Shown here: positions 25,589 to 35,635 of the stretch, one piece after another
Layout of the letters: each line of letters begins with the position of its first letter
Position numbering within the stretch: the stretch's first letter is position 1
Assembly: GCA_002482845.1 (NCBI GenBank)
Contig: DLGT01000025.1
Location: 1-57,777 of the forward strand
Direction: 5' to 3'
DNA from: Saprospiraceae bacterium UBA7687
GTDB taxonomy: Bacteria; Bacteroidota; Bacteroidia; Chitinophagales; Saprospiraceae
DNA: 57,777 nucleotides
Position numbers and translations under genes: made by a program
The notes under the pieces: model-generated
What the model saw: only the letters and a program-made list of their open reading frames with translations
What the model was told of the DNA's origin: nothing
Databases searched by the model: none

Positions 25589-26059
25589 TTAATTTTGTTT
25601 AGAGAGATTTTGGAATATTTTGTTCATAGTTTCCTCCAGCGCAATTAAGTCTTCATGGGCTATATCTGCATAAGCTTCGCGTCTGAATTCTTCTAGTATT
25701 GGAATTACCATTTTGTATGTGTCTATACCATTGTCAGTGAGTAGAATAGAGAACTTTCTTCTATCTAAGTGGTCAGCATCTCTACGTACTATGTCTTTAT
25801 TAACAAGGATATCTATGATTCTAGTGACAGTGGGAGCATCTTTAAAAGAAAGCTCAGCAATTTGCTGTTGACTTAGGTTCTTATGTTTGGAAAGTAGTTG
25901 GATAATAATCCACTGATCTACTGTGATATCTATCTCTGGATGCATCATGAGTATCCTAGAGAAGCTAAGTTTCATGAGTTTCACCGTCTTTTCGATGGTA
26001 AAACCAGATACTTCAGGTTGTTTAATTTTATGTAGGGTGGCTTCCAAAACAAAAATCAT
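25589..26059 (-). CDS. MarR-family regulator of the homogentisate operon
   Basis: A 156-residue winged-helix regulator. The DNA-binding part is visible as QWIIIQLLSKHKNLSQQQIAELSFKDAPTVTRIIDILVNKDIVRRDADHLDRRKFSILLTDNG, with the wing DHLDRRK. The flanking helices form the dimer face. It is the first gene of the operon with hmgA and hppD, and stop and next start are nearly contiguous, so it probably senses a pathway intermediate and represses its own operon; that is inference from position. A 12-bp palindrome lies just upstream of its start. Confidence 0.88.
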   Translation of the reverse strand: MIFVLEATLHKIKQPEVSGFTIEKTVKLMKLSFSRILMMHPEIDITVDQWIIIQLLSKHKNLSQQQIAELSFKDAPTVTRIIDILVNKDIVRRDADHLDRRKFSILLTDNGIDTYKMVIPILEEFRREAYADIAHEDLIALEETMNKIFQNLSKQN

Positions 26060-26066
26060 TATTTAG

Positions 26067-26078
26067 TTAGTACACTAA
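26067..26078. promoter_or_regulatory. candidate MarR operator
   Basis: A perfect short palindrome TTAGT-AC-ACTAA 8 bp upstream of the marR start codon, where an autoregulatory site would be expected. It is shorter than the usual 16-20-bp MarR sites, so the call is tentative. Confidence 0.4.
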
Positions 26079-26278
26079 TTATGTGCAAAGCAACTATAAT
26101 TTTTCTACATAGCCAAGTATTTTATAAAAAAAGTTTTGCAAAGAATAAAATTTTGTAGGTTATGCAAAATTTCCACTTAAGTTAAAGAAGAAATACATCA
26201 TGAAATACGTGAAAAATCAGCTTCAAAATGACAAATAGTCACCATTTTGAAAAGGAAAATTTAATTTAACACTTTTTT

Positions 26279-26309
26279 TTTCAGTTTTATATAATAATCC
26301 TTAATTTTG
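26279..26309 (+). promoter_or_regulatory. promoter of the PorU2-like gene
   Basis: TAATTTTG (26302-26309) fits the Bacteroidota -7 box TAnnTTTG, and TTTC (26279-26282), 19 bases upstream, is one mismatch from the -33 box TTTG. The predicted leader is about 45 nt. Confidence 0.6.
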
Positions 26310-26359
26310 TCGTTAGAGAATACATTAATAAATACAAACATATTATAATATAATTAAAT

Positions 26360-29300
26360 ATGACAAAATTTAGCAAGCTACTTATCTTAACTTTGTCTCT
26401 GGTTACATGGATAACTGTCATTCAAGCCCAAACTAAATTTGGCAATGAATGGATAAACCCTGCCAAAACCTATTATAAGTTTAAAGTTGCTCAAGAAGGC
26501 ATGTATAGAGTCACCTTTGAAGAGCTAGTCCAAGCAGGTTTACCAAATGAATCGATCAAAGGAATAGATCTAAAATTATTTAATTACGGAAAAGAGCAAG
26601 CTATTTACGTAAGTGATCCTAATGAGTTTAATGCAGGTGACTATATCGAATTTTATGGTGAAAGAAATACTATAGGATTGGATTCACTTCTTTATGAAGA
26701 TTGGAAAATAGATCTTTTTAATCCAGAATATTCTTTAGTGACAGACACCAATGCTTATTTTCTGACTATTTCCCCAGAAACGAATAACCTGAGATACACA
26801 CAAGTAAATCCGGACTACAATAATAACAATTTGACGCCATTTCCTTATTATCTGCATGAAGAGAAGGTGGTGTATAGTGGTACATTCTTAAAAAATGACA
26901 TTGGAAAATGGCAGTATTCAAGTTTTGATGCATCAGAAGGATTTGGCGACATTTACCGACAAAGTTCAAACACAATTTTAAAATCAGATAGAATTTTTCT
27001 AAATGGGCCGAATGCAAAATTATCTTTTAGATACACTCACAATGGTGTTTATAACAACGTAATTTTTGATTTCAATAATATTGTGTTGGGTAATGTTTCT
27101 TCACAACCACCAAAGACAATTCAAAAAGACTTCGATATCAGTTTAAATGAACTCAGTGAAAATAACGTTTTAAAACTATCAAATAACCAAAGTATTTATG
27201 ATCAACACAGACTTGCGTTTGCATCACTTCAATATCCTAGATTATTTGACTTTGCAAATAAAAGCTATTTTGTCTTTAAAATGTCACCTACAACAACAAA
27301 AAGTTTCATTGAAATTTCTAATTTCAACCATGCTGGTAATCCATCTTTTGTATATGATATTTCTAATGGGGTAAGATATAATACAAATATTAATGGAAAC
27401 AATGTTCAATGTATTTTGAATTCACAAAATAGGATCACGAAATATTTTATTACAGATTCTAGTAACGGCTTATTAAAGCCGAGTAAGATTATAAGATTAG
27501 ATTTCAATTCATTTTCAGACAATGGTCAAGATTACATAATAATTACTAATAAGAACCTTCATAAAGAAGGAATAGACTATGTTAAAGAGTATGCTGACTA
27601 CAGACAAAGCTCTGAGGGTGGAAACTACAAGACTGAAATTATTCACATTGAAGACATTTACGAACATTTTGGATATGGGATAGAAAGGCATTTTTACGGG
27701 ATAAAAAATTTTGCAGCCTATATGAAGTCAAAGTGGGAAAATGTAAAATTTGTACTCATAATAGGCAAAGCCGTAGAATATCCTGATATGAGAAGCAAAG
27801 AAGATATCCTAAATACAGAAAATAAAGTATTTTTTGTGCCAACCTATGGTGTGCCTGGTGCAGATAATTTGTTATTTTCGGATAAATTTTATCCTGACCC
27901 ATATTTTGCGATAGGAAGAATTGCGGCAACTTCACCTACTGATATAAAGAATTATCTAGATAAAGTAAGGCAATACGAACTAGCTCCATTTGGCCCACAG
28001 ACGGATAAAGATAAATTTTGGATGAAGAGAGTTCTACATTTGGGAGGTGGAAGTACTCCTGGGGAACAATCATCCATTAGAAGTGGCTTAGAAAGTATGC
28101 AATCTATCATTGAAAATTCAATGATGGGTACAGAAGTAAATACTTACTACAAAACCAATACAGAAATATTAGCATCAGCTGCCTCTGATCAAATAAAAAA
28201 TATAATTAATACGGGTGTAAACATTATCACATTTTTTGGTCACTCAGCCGTTGGTACGTTCGATTTTTCATTAGAAAATCCAAAAGATTACAATAATTTT
28301 GGTAAATACCCTATCATAAATTCTTTAGGTTGCTACTCTGGCAACATACATACGATAGGAACTGGCGGTATTAGTGAAAAATTTGTTTTTGAAAAAGATA
28401 AAGGCTCCATTGGTTTTTTAGCATCATCTGGGACTGGGTTTATTAATTCATTAACTCTTTTTGGTAGAGAACTTTATGATAGAATGGGCAATTCTCAATA
28501 TGGGTCATCAATAGGAGATATAATAAAAACTACAAATCAAAATCATAGAAATGAAAATTTTTCAAATTTAGCTTTTTATCAGCAACTTACATATCATGGT
28601 GACCCAGCTATTAAGTTATATCATTCTGAAGGCGCTGATATTATATTTGACTATGAATCAGTAAGAACAAATCCAGAACTAATTACAAGTTCTACCAAAG
28701 AAATTGAGCTAAGTTTTGATCTAGTAAATTTAGGAAAAAACATATCAGATAGTGTTGATTTAGTTTTTTATCATCTTTTACAAAATGGTGTATATTTTGA
28801 CACAATCAGAACAAAAGTACCTGTCCCAATTTCGCGTAAAAGTTTTTCTGTAAAGCTAAAGTCAGCGGGAGTTGCGGGCATTGGTAAAAATACAATCTTA
28901 GGGCAAATAAACCCAACTGAACAATTTAATGAAAAGCCGGCCCCAGAGGCATTTAATAATAATAAGCTTGAATCAGGCAATCAAAATGGTTTTGCATTTT
29001 ATATTCTAGACAACTCAGCTATACCAGTCTATCCAGACAATTATGCGATTGTAAATAATGCAGATATTATACTCAAAGCATCAACAAGTAATGCTTTTCT
29101 CGCAAAAAACAAATATCGTCTAGAAATAGATACGACTAAACTTTTCAATAGTCCATCTTTGATAATGGAGTATAAACAATCCGAAGGGGGTATTATTTCA
29201 TGGAAACCAAATGTAAATATGGTTCCAAATATGGTTTATTACTGGAGAATTAGCCCTGACAGCATAAATCCAGAAATAGGTTATTTGTGGCAAAACAGTT

Positions 29301-31342
29301 CCTTTATCTACTTGCCAAATAGTAGTGAAGGCTGGAATCACAGTCATTATTTTCAACTTGCTGATAATAATGGGTCTAAACTTATAAATATGGAAGAAAA
29401 CAGAAAATATAAGTTTCCTCCATCTGAAATTTTTGTCCAGATGAAAAATGGTATTTACGTACCCGACATCATAGGTTATAGAACAAATTTCAGTGCAGTG
29501 AGAGCTGGCATACGACCATGGAATTTTACATCTAGTGCAATTTGTTTTGTTATCACAGATCCAGTTACTGGAGATTTAGTTAATAATATCGGTGGAGGTG
29601 CTTTTGGAAGTATTGCAACTAGCACATCAAGGTCCAACCAATCATTTTCCTTTAAAACTGAAACACCAGAACAAAGAAAAACAATCATGGACTTTGTCGA
29701 AAATGTAATTCAAGATGGCTATTATGTTACAGTTTTTTCAGCTTTAAATAGTGTAAGTGATAATCTAAACACCCAAAGTTGGAAAGATGACGAGTTAATT
29801 TATGGCAAGTCATTATTTTCAGTCTTCGAAGATCAAGGAGCTAAAGACATAAGAAAACTAGATACTATTGGTACAGTACCATTCATTTTTATGTTTACAA
29901 AAAATGGTTTACCCATAAGTGAAGTAATAGGTAATAGCATCAATGATGAAATAGACGCAACTATGATAGTGCCGTATCAAAGCAATCAAGGCCAAATAAA
30001 AACATTACCAATAGGTCCAGCAACTAAATGGAATAAAATAGAATATAAATTTGATAATGTCACGACAGCTGATACACTTTATCTTAATGTAATTGGTATT
30101 AAGGAAAATGGAGAAGAAAGAGAAGTTATTTCTAAAAGTATTCAACAAACTATTGATCTAGAAAATTTCAACTTAGATTCGTTCCCGTTTTTACGATTAG
30201 AATATTATATTAAAGACCAAATAAACAGAAGTGTTCCAGATGTGGATTTTTTAAGAGTTTATTATGAAGGATATCCTGATATAGCAATAGATCCCACATC
30301 TTTTTTTACTTTCTACAATGACACTATAATTCAAGGAGATAAATTTAAATTAGTGGTTGCAGTTAGAAATTTGTCAGATTTCAAAACTGATAGCTTAGAC
30401 GTGAAATTTTCATTTATTAACTTAAGTAATAATCAACAAATAATTGATCATAAGACTTATAGAAACTTGAATTTAAAGGATACAGTTCATATCGAAATAG
30501 AAAAAAATAAACTTTTTGAAAATGGAGAATTCTTGGTTGTTGTAGAAGCAAATCCTGACAAAAGATTTTTGGAAAAACACTATTTTAATAATATAGGCAA
30601 AAAAAATCTTTTTGTAAAAAAGGATAATGGAAATCCATTAATGGATGTGTATTTTGATGGAATAAAAATTATGGATGGTGATATTGTGTCACCTACCCCA
30701 GAAATCAAAATAACTTTACAAGACGATAATTCTTTTTTACCAATTACAGACCAAAATCTTTTTGAGATCAAATTAGACACCGGTAGCAATCAAATTGTAA
30801 ATATCCCAATGGATAGTCCAAATATTAAATTCATCCCATCAGATGGTAATAACAAATTTGCTACGTTGCAATATTATCCTACCTTAAAATCAGGTGAATA
30901 TAAGTTATTTGTACAGGCATCAGATGCCGCTGGCAATAAATCGGGGGTCAATCCAAGGTCAGTTAATTTTAATGTAATCGAAGAAGAGTCCATTTCAAAT
31001 GTTCTTAATTATCCGAATCCATTTTCCACTTCTACTCAATTTGTTTTTACTTTGACAGGTAGTAATATCCCTGAAGTGATGTCTATCAGCATTATGACAC
31101 TATCCGGTAAAGTAGTAAGAGAAATAACTAAAGAAGAATTAGGTCCATTAAATATTGGTATCAATAGAACAGCCTTTAAATGGGATGGTACTGACGAGTA
31201 TGGAAGTAAATTAGCTAATGGTGTTTACTTGTATAAAGTGAATGTTCGTAATGCTGAAGGTGAAAAATATGATGCTTTTAAAACAGCGAAAACTGATTCG
31301 CTTTTCACTAAGGGGTTTGGCAAAATGGTCATTTTAAGATAA
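26360..31342 (+). CDS. C25-family peptidase, PorU2-like T9SS protein
   Basis: A 1660-residue exported protein with signal peptide (LLILTLSLVTWITVIQAQ). The gingipain-type C25 peptidase domain spans roughly 410-760, with the likely catalytic pair H628 (ITFFGHSAVG) and C658 (NSLGCYSGN) and the conserved DPYFAIGRI. CARDB-like and other beta domains follow to about 1540. The end is an FlgD/T9SS-type domain: YPNPFSTSTQFVF and then KWDGTDEYGSKLANGVYLYKV. PorU cleaves T9SS sorting domains; this longer relative, with its own sorting-like tail, matches what is usually annotated PorU2. Its last three codons overlap the convergent glycosyltransferase gene. Confidence 0.85.
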   Translation: MTKFSKLLILTLSLVTWITVIQAQTKFGNEWINPAKTYYKFKVAQEGMYRVTFEELVQAGLPNESIKGIDLKLFNYGKEQAIYVSDPNEFNAGDYIEFYGERNTIGLDSLLYEDWKIDLFNPEYSLVTDTNAYFLTISPETNNLRYTQVNPDYNNNNLTPFPYYLHEEKVVYSGTFLKNDIGKWQYSSFDASEGFGDIYRQSSNTILKSDRIFLNGPNAKLSFRYTHNGVYNNVIFDFNNIVLGNVSSQPPKTIQKDFDISLNELSENNVLKLSNNQSIYDQHRLAFASLQYPRLFDFANKSYFVFKMSPTTTKSFIEISNFNHAGNPSFVYDISNGVRYNTNINGNNVQCILNSQNRITKYFITDSSNGLLKPSKIIRLDFNSFSDNGQDYIIITNKNLHKEGIDYVKEYADYRQSSEGGNYKTEIIHIEDIYEHFGYGIERHFYGIKNFAAYMKSKWENVKFVLIIGKAVEYPDMRSKEDILNTENKVFFVPTYGVPGADNLLFSDKFYPDPYFAIGRIAATSPTDIKNYLDKVRQYELAPFGPQTDKDKFWMKRVLHLGGGSTPGEQSSIRSGLESMQSIIENSMMGTEVNTYYKTNTEILASAASDQIKNIINTGVNIITFFGHSAVGTFDFSLENPKDYNNFGKYPIINSLGCYSGNIHTIGTGGISEKFVFEKDKGSIGFLASSGTGFINSLTLFGRELYDRMGNSQYGSSIGDIIKTTNQNHRNENFSNLAFYQQLTYHGDPAIKLYHSEGADIIFDYESVRTNPELITSSTKEIELSFDLVNLGKNISDSVDLVFYHLLQNGVYFDTIRTKVPVPISRKSFSVKLKSAGVAGIGKNTILGQINPTEQFNEKPAPEAFNNNKLESGNQNGFAFYILDNSAIPVYPDNYAIVNNADIILKASTSNAFLAKNKYRLEIDTTKLFNSPSLIMEYKQSEGGIISWKPNVNMVPNMVYYWRISPDSINPEIGYLWQNSSFIYLPNSSEGWNHSHYFQLADNNGSKLINMEENRKYKFPPSEIFVQMKNGIYVPDIIGYRTNFSAVRAGIRPWNFTSSAICFVITDPVTGDLVNNIGGGAFGSIATSTSRSNQSFSFKTETPEQRKTIMDFVENVIQDGYYVTVFSALNSVSDNLNTQSWKDDELIYGKSLFSVFEDQGAKDIRKLDTIGTVPFIFMFTKNGLPISEVIGNSINDEIDATMIVPYQSNQGQIKTLPIGPATKWNKIEYKFDNVTTADTLYLNVIGIKENGEEREVISKSIQQTIDLENFNLDSFPFLRLEYYIKDQINRSVPDVDFLRVYYEGYPDIAIDPTSFFTFYNDTIIQGDKFKLVVAVRNLSDFKTDSLDVKFSFINLSNNQQIIDHKTYRNLNLKDTVHIEIEKNKLFENGEFLVVVEANPDKRFLEKHYFNNIGKKNLFVKKDNGNPLMDVYFDGIKIMDGDIVSPTPEIKITLQDDNSFLPITDQNLFEIKLDTGSNQIVNIPMDSPNIKFIPSDGNNKFATLQYYPTLKSGEYKLFVQASDAAGNKSGVNPRSVNFNVIEEESISNVLNYPNPFSTSTQFVFTLTGSNIPEVMSISIMTLSGKVVREITKEELGPLNIGINRTAFKWDGTDEYGSKLANGVYLYKVNVRNAEGEKYDAFKTAKTDSLFTKGFGKMVILR

Positions 31343-32467
31343 ATTATTGTTTTCAGTAACAATATTAGCTAGTAAGTCCGAGAGTAAGGGTGCAATGGTT
31401 TTCTTATCGTATATTCGTAGAATATTCTTTGATATATCATCGACAGAATAATTATTAAAGTTATGATATAAAAAGTCCATTGCATCTTTAAGTTCAAAAA
31501 CATTTTCTTTTTCAACTAATAATCCATTTTGTGCATTTACAAATTGCTCTGGACCGCCCGAAATAGTAGAAATCACTGGCATACCGCAAGCAAGTGCTTC
31601 GAGTGGACTAATGCCAAATGTTTCCAGTCTACTAGATGATATATACACATGTGATTGATTAAATATTTGAGGTAGTTTATTATTATTTTCCCATCCTAGC
31701 ATTAACACATTTTCTTCTAAATCGGTTAATTTTATAAAGCTTTCTAGTTTTCTTCTTTCTTTTCCATCACCTATAACGATTAATTTAAACGATTCTTTTG
31801 GATATTGTATGCAAAGTAAACCAAAAGCTTCTAATAAAATGTCATAACCCTTATTGCGATGTAAGCTACCTACAGAAACAAAAGTAAAATGGTCATTTTT
31901 ACCAATTCCTAATGGTTTAAATAGTTCCCCATCTATAAAATTTGGTAGTTGTGTAATGTTTTCCAGTTTATATTTTATTTTAATTTTTTCAAACAACTTG
32001 TTGCCAACAGCTATCACACTATTTGCATTTTTAAACATCAAGGAAATGTATTTTTCACGCCATTTTGGAATTTGATCATCTAAAAATTGGGTGTTATGAA
32101 TAGTAACTACAAATGGGATTCCTGTCCTAACTGAAATTATATACGCTGCATACCCAGCCAATGCATCATGCGCATGAATAATACTAAATGGAGACGCTTT
32201 ATGCCTTTCTTTAAACAATAAAAAATATTTTTCTACCCAAAATGATAAAAGAAACATATTACGATTTGGCAACCAAAAACCTGACCTACTTACGACTTTA
32301 AGATTTCCGTCTAAAAATGCTGATTTCTTATTAAATAAACCCCATTTTAAAAATAAAAACTCTACATCATGAAAATCTGACAATGCTTTAGCCTGTTGAT
32401 ACATATAGATACCTGCCACCGGTGTTTTTTTATTAAAAGTCCAAGAAGGCAAAACAGCAATACGCAT
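31334..32467 (-). CDS. family 4 glycosyltransferase
   Basis: A 377-residue GT-B enzyme that would add a sugar to a growing surface glycan. The N-terminal Rossmann half begins MRIAVLPSWTF; I start here because the 14 codons upstream are not domain-like and would overlap the promoter region of the divergent exporter operon. The C-terminal half has FVSVGSLHRNKGYDILLEAF and the nucleotide-sugar-binding E-x7-E motif SRLETFGISPLEALACGMPVI. Donor and acceptor are unknown. The product most likely belongs to the same polysaccharide as the exporter genes facing it. Confidence 0.9.
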   Translation of the reverse strand: MRIAVLPSWTFNKKTPVAGIYMYQQAKALSDFHDVEFLFLKWGLFNKKSAFLDGNLKVVSRSGFWLPNRNMFLLSFWVEKYFLLFKERHKASPFSIIHAHDALAGYAAYIISVRTGIPFVVTIHNTQFLDDQIPKWREKYISLMFKNANSVIAVGNKLFEKIKIKYKLENITQLPNFIDGELFKPLGIGKNDHFTFVSVGSLHRNKGYDILLEAFGLLCIQYPKESFKLIVIGDGKERRKLESFIKLTDLEENVLMLGWENNNKLPQIFNQSHVYISSSRLETFGISPLEALACGMPVISTISGGPEQFVNAQNGLLVEKENVFELKDAMDFLYHNFNNYSVDDISKNILRIYDKKTIAPLLSDLLANIVTENNNLS

Positions 32468-32485
32468 AATACTTAAAAATTTATC

Positions 32486-32493
32486 TATATTTG
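32486..32493 (+). promoter_or_regulatory. possible -7 box of the exporter operon
   Basis: TATATTTG fits TAnnTTTG exactly and lies 22 bp before the start codon of the Wzm-like gene. No TTTG is found at the expected -33 spacing, so only the -7 element is supported. Confidence 0.35.
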
Positions 32494-32515
32494 TAGTGCG
32501 AATATACATATATAA

Positions 32516-33367
32516 ATGTCAGATCATATTAATATTACAATTATTAGACCTAAAAAGGTTTTTAGTCTCGGGATTAAGGAACTCTGGCAATATCGCGAAT
32601 TACTTTATTTTTTCACTTGGAAAGAGATCAAGGTCAGGTATAAGCAAGCAGCATTAGGTATCGTATGGACCCTTTTGCAGCCTCTTTCCATGATGACTAT
32701 TTTTGTGTTATTGCTGTCTGAAGGTCTTGGCATAACAACTGGTGCTGTACCTGCACCGATTTATTATCTTATCGGATTATTAATTTGGAATTTATTCAAC
32801 CATGCCGTAACACACGCATCGCAATCAATGGTGAGCAACGCCAATATCATAAAAAAAATATATTTCCCCCGATTAGTCATTCCTATTTCAGCAGTGCTGA
32901 CATCTTCATTTGACTTTATAGTAAGTCTTTTACTATTTTATGGCCTTCTTATTTATTATACTATTTCTGAAGAGATTGCTATTTCTTGGATAAAACTCAG
33001 TTTCAGCTTATTGATTGGCTATATCATTACTGTATTTACAGCATTTAGCCTTGGTACTTTTTTATCTGCAATTAATGTAAAATATAGGGATGTAAGATAC
33101 GTGTTACCTTTTTTGATTCAAACTTTGTTTTTTATTACACCTGTGATGTATGACACTTCCATCATAAAACAACCATGGATCAAAACCATTCTAGAATTGA
33201 ATCCACTAAATTTTGCCATTGAGCTCATCAGAAACAATATCACAAATACCACAAACATTTTTTGGCCAGATATATCTTTTTTTGTACCTATGGTTATTAT
33301 ATTATTATACTTAATAGCAATCGTTACCTTTAGAAAAACAGAAGCATATTTTGCAGATATTGTCTAG
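32516..33367 (+). CDS. wzm: polysaccharide ABC exporter permease
   Basis: A 283-residue integral membrane protein of the ABC-2 type. The N-terminal LWQYRELLYFFTWKEIKVRYKQAALGIVWTLLQP is the typical amphipathic entry, followed by six membrane helices. With the ATPase gene downstream it forms a Wzm/Wzt exporter that moves lipid-linked O antigen or capsule across the inner membrane. A 170-210-bp gap separates the two genes, larger than usual for such a pair. Confidence 0.92.
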   Translation: MSDHINITIIRPKKVFSLGIKELWQYRELLYFFTWKEIKVRYKQAALGIVWTLLQPLSMMTIFVLLLSEGLGITTGAVPAPIYYLIGLLIWNLFNHAVTHASQSMVSNANIIKKIYFPRLVIPISAVLTSSFDFIVSLLLFYGLLIYYTISEEIAISWIKLSFSLLIGYIITVFTAFSLGTFLSAINVKYRDVRYVLPFLIQTLFFITPVMYDTSIIKQPWIKTILELNPLNFAIELIRNNITNTTNIFWPDISFFVPMVIILLYLIAIVTFRKTEAYFADIV

Positions 33368-33578
33368 AGTTTTCGTTGTCCACAGTCTTTCTGACTTTGG
33401 AAATAGCATAATCTCTGTCTACTGACCAAAGCATCATAAATCTTAGGTTCTAAGCATCCGTTAAACTCTAACAAACATCAGAAACATGACAAAGCCTTCA
33501 TTTACTTCATAAAATGATCAAAAATTTATAACTTTGTTCTGTCTTAGTAAAATTTATAATACACAATTCCTAAATAAT

Positions 33579-34793
33579 TTGAAGCCTATCATCGAAGTCA
33601 ATCATGTCTGGAAAGAATACCAAAAAGGTATTGACCGCAGGTATAAAAGCCTTCGTGATACCTTGGTAGGTATGCCCAATAGGCTTCTTGGTACAGAAAA
33701 GGAGAAATTTTGGGCATTGGAAGATATAGATTTTAAAGTGGAAGCAGGGGAATCTGTAGGCATTATAGGGAGAAATGGTGCGGGTAAATCTACCCTTCTA
33801 AAGATATTGAGTAGGATCACACCGCCAACTAAAGGAGAAATCATATTAAGAGGACGAGTAGCCAGTTTGTTGGAAGTAGGTACGGGATTTCATCCTGAAT
33901 TGACGGGAAGGGAAAATGTATTTTTCAACGGCTCCATCTTGGGGATGAAACATGCAGAAATCAAACATAAATTTGATGAAATAGTAGATTTTTCTGGGGT
34001 AGAAAGTTTTATAGATACGCCACTAAAACATTATTCGAGTGGTATGCAAATGCGATTGGCTTTTTCAGTAGCAGCACATCTTGATAGTGAGATATTACTG
34101 ATAGACGAAGTATTGGCTGTAGGCGATGCAGAATTTCAGAAGAAGTGTATAGGAAAGATGGACGATGTGAGCAAAGGAGATGGGAAGTCTATTTTGTTTG
34201 TGAGTCATGATGTAAATGCTATATCAAATCTGTCACAAAGAGGAATTATATTAGATTTAGGTCTTAAAATATTTGAATCAAATATAATTGATGCACTAAA
34301 TAAATATGTCGAAATAACTTCTCACAATAGAAATATCAGTTTAAATAATTCACCCAGAATTGGTAATGGTATCGTTAGAATTTCTCAAATATGTATATCA
34401 TCCATATCAAATGAAACAAGTTCTTTTTTAAAACCTTTTGATGATGTTAATTTCTCAATAGAATTTGCGTATAATAAAGAAAGTAATCTTAGAGAAATAA
34501 AGTTAGATTTAGGAATAAATAACCTTGCAGGTAAGAGAGTTACTTGGATGACCGCGAAAAAATTCTTTAATGATGAATTTAACCAATCAAGGAAAATTGA
34601 ATTTATAGTAGAAAAATTTCCACTCGTTCCTGGAGAATATACAATAAATTTACACTGTGAAGTAAATAATCAAATTGCAGATTGGATAAAAAACGTAGGA
34701 GAATTTAAGATTTTAAATAATAAATATTTTGATACAAATCTAAGAATACCGCAAGGTCAAGGTGATGTACAATTACAATATACAGTCAAATGA
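33579..34793 (+). CDS. wzt: polysaccharide ABC exporter ATPase with glycan-binding tail
   Basis: A 404-residue ATPase partner of the permease. Walker A is GIIGRNGAGKST, signature YSSGMQMRLAFSVA, Walker B EILLIDEVLAVGD. Residues beyond about 250 form a beta-rich C-terminal domain like that of Wzt proteins that read the finished chain end (FSIEFAYNKESNLREIK ... PGEYTINLHCEV). I choose TTG at 33579 as start (reading MKPIIEVNHVWKEYQKG); the first in-frame ATG would cut the ATPase fold and the 15 codons upstream are not family-like. The stop overlaps the next start by 4 bp (ATGA). Confidence 0.9.
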   Translation: MKPIIEVNHVWKEYQKGIDRRYKSLRDTLVGMPNRLLGTEKEKFWALEDIDFKVEAGESVGIIGRNGAGKSTLLKILSRITPPTKGEIILRGRVASLLEVGTGFHPELTGRENVFFNGSILGMKHAEIKHKFDEIVDFSGVESFIDTPLKHYSSGMQMRLAFSVAAHLDSEILLIDEVLAVGDAEFQKKCIGKMDDVSKGDGKSILFVSHDVNAISNLSQRGIILDLGLKIFESNIIDALNKYVEITSHNRNISLNNSPRIGNGIVRISQICISSISNETSSFLKPFDDVNFSIEFAYNKESNLREIKLDLGINNLAGKRVTWMTAKKFFNDEFNQSRKIEFIVEKFPLVPGEYTINLHCEVNNQIADWIKNVGEFKILNNKYFDTNLRIPQGQGDVQLQYTVK

Positions 34794-35512
34794 TTAAAAA
34801 TTTAATACTAAAATATATCCACAAAATTTTTGCACCAAATAACAAGCAAAATTCAGACAATATATCTGAACTTCTTTGGGCTAATATTTATCATGATACA
34901 ATTAGAAATAAACGGTGGCTTGATAACATATCAATCTCTCCTTATGGTATGGCAATTAATTATTCCATGCTATACGTATTATCTAGGGTTTTAAATGAAA
35001 TCAAACCTAAAAGTATACTTGAGTTTGGACTCGGCCAATCAACAAAATTTATTAATGCATTCATTGACAATGAACTTCAAGATACAACCCATCATATTAT
35101 TGAACATGATAGCTATTGGATAAGCGAATTCAAAGTTGGGTCATCAAACTTTCAGAAAATAATTCAATTAGACCTTGCTAGAACAAACATTAAAAATAAA
35201 AACATTCAATTTTATAATGGCCTTTTGGAAGAAATTGATAATCAATATGATTTATTTTTAATTGATGGTCCCAATGGTTTACCATCCTATTCAAGATATG
35301 ATATTTGTTTAATAGCAGAAAAATTTAAGGAAAATGATCAGTTTATAATAATTATGGATGATTTTCAAAGATCTGGGGAAAAGCAAACAGTAGAAAAATT
35401 AATTAAAATTTTAGTTTCGAAAAATATAAAATTTCATTCGAAAATTTTTGTTGGAAGCAAATCTCAATTTCTACTTGTAACTGATGAACATAAGATCGCA
35501 TTAACATTCTAG
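34790..35512 (+). CDS. methyltransferase-like protein
   Basis: A 240-residue protein with a probable class I Rossmann fold: SILEFGLGQSTKFINAF resembles the cofactor-binding loop, IIEHDSYWI the acidic residue after strand 2, and YDLFLIDGPNG strand 4. It could methylate or otherwise tailor a sugar, but no substrate motif is visible. It is translationally coupled to the exporter ATPase gene by a 4-bp overlap, which suggests a link to chain termination or modification of the exported glycan. Confidence 0.6.
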   Translation: MIKNLILKYIHKIFAPNNKQNSDNISELLWANIYHDTIRNKRWLDNISISPYGMAINYSMLYVLSRVLNEIKPKSILEFGLGQSTKFINAFIDNELQDTTHHIIEHDSYWISEFKVGSSNFQKIIQLDLARTNIKNKNIQFYNGLLEEIDNQYDLFLIDGPNGLPSYSRYDICLIAEKFKENDQFIIIMDDFQRSGEKQTVEKLIKILVSKNIKFHSKIFVGSKSQFLLVTDEHKIALTF

Positions 35513-35635
35513 ATCAATATTATCTAATTAATATTTTTATTCACATTTCTAAAAATCATTTGTGCTTTTTAAACTCGATTATAAAGAAATACATAAGAAT
35601 AGAAAAATAAGCATGCAAAAAGGGCCTAGTTTCTT

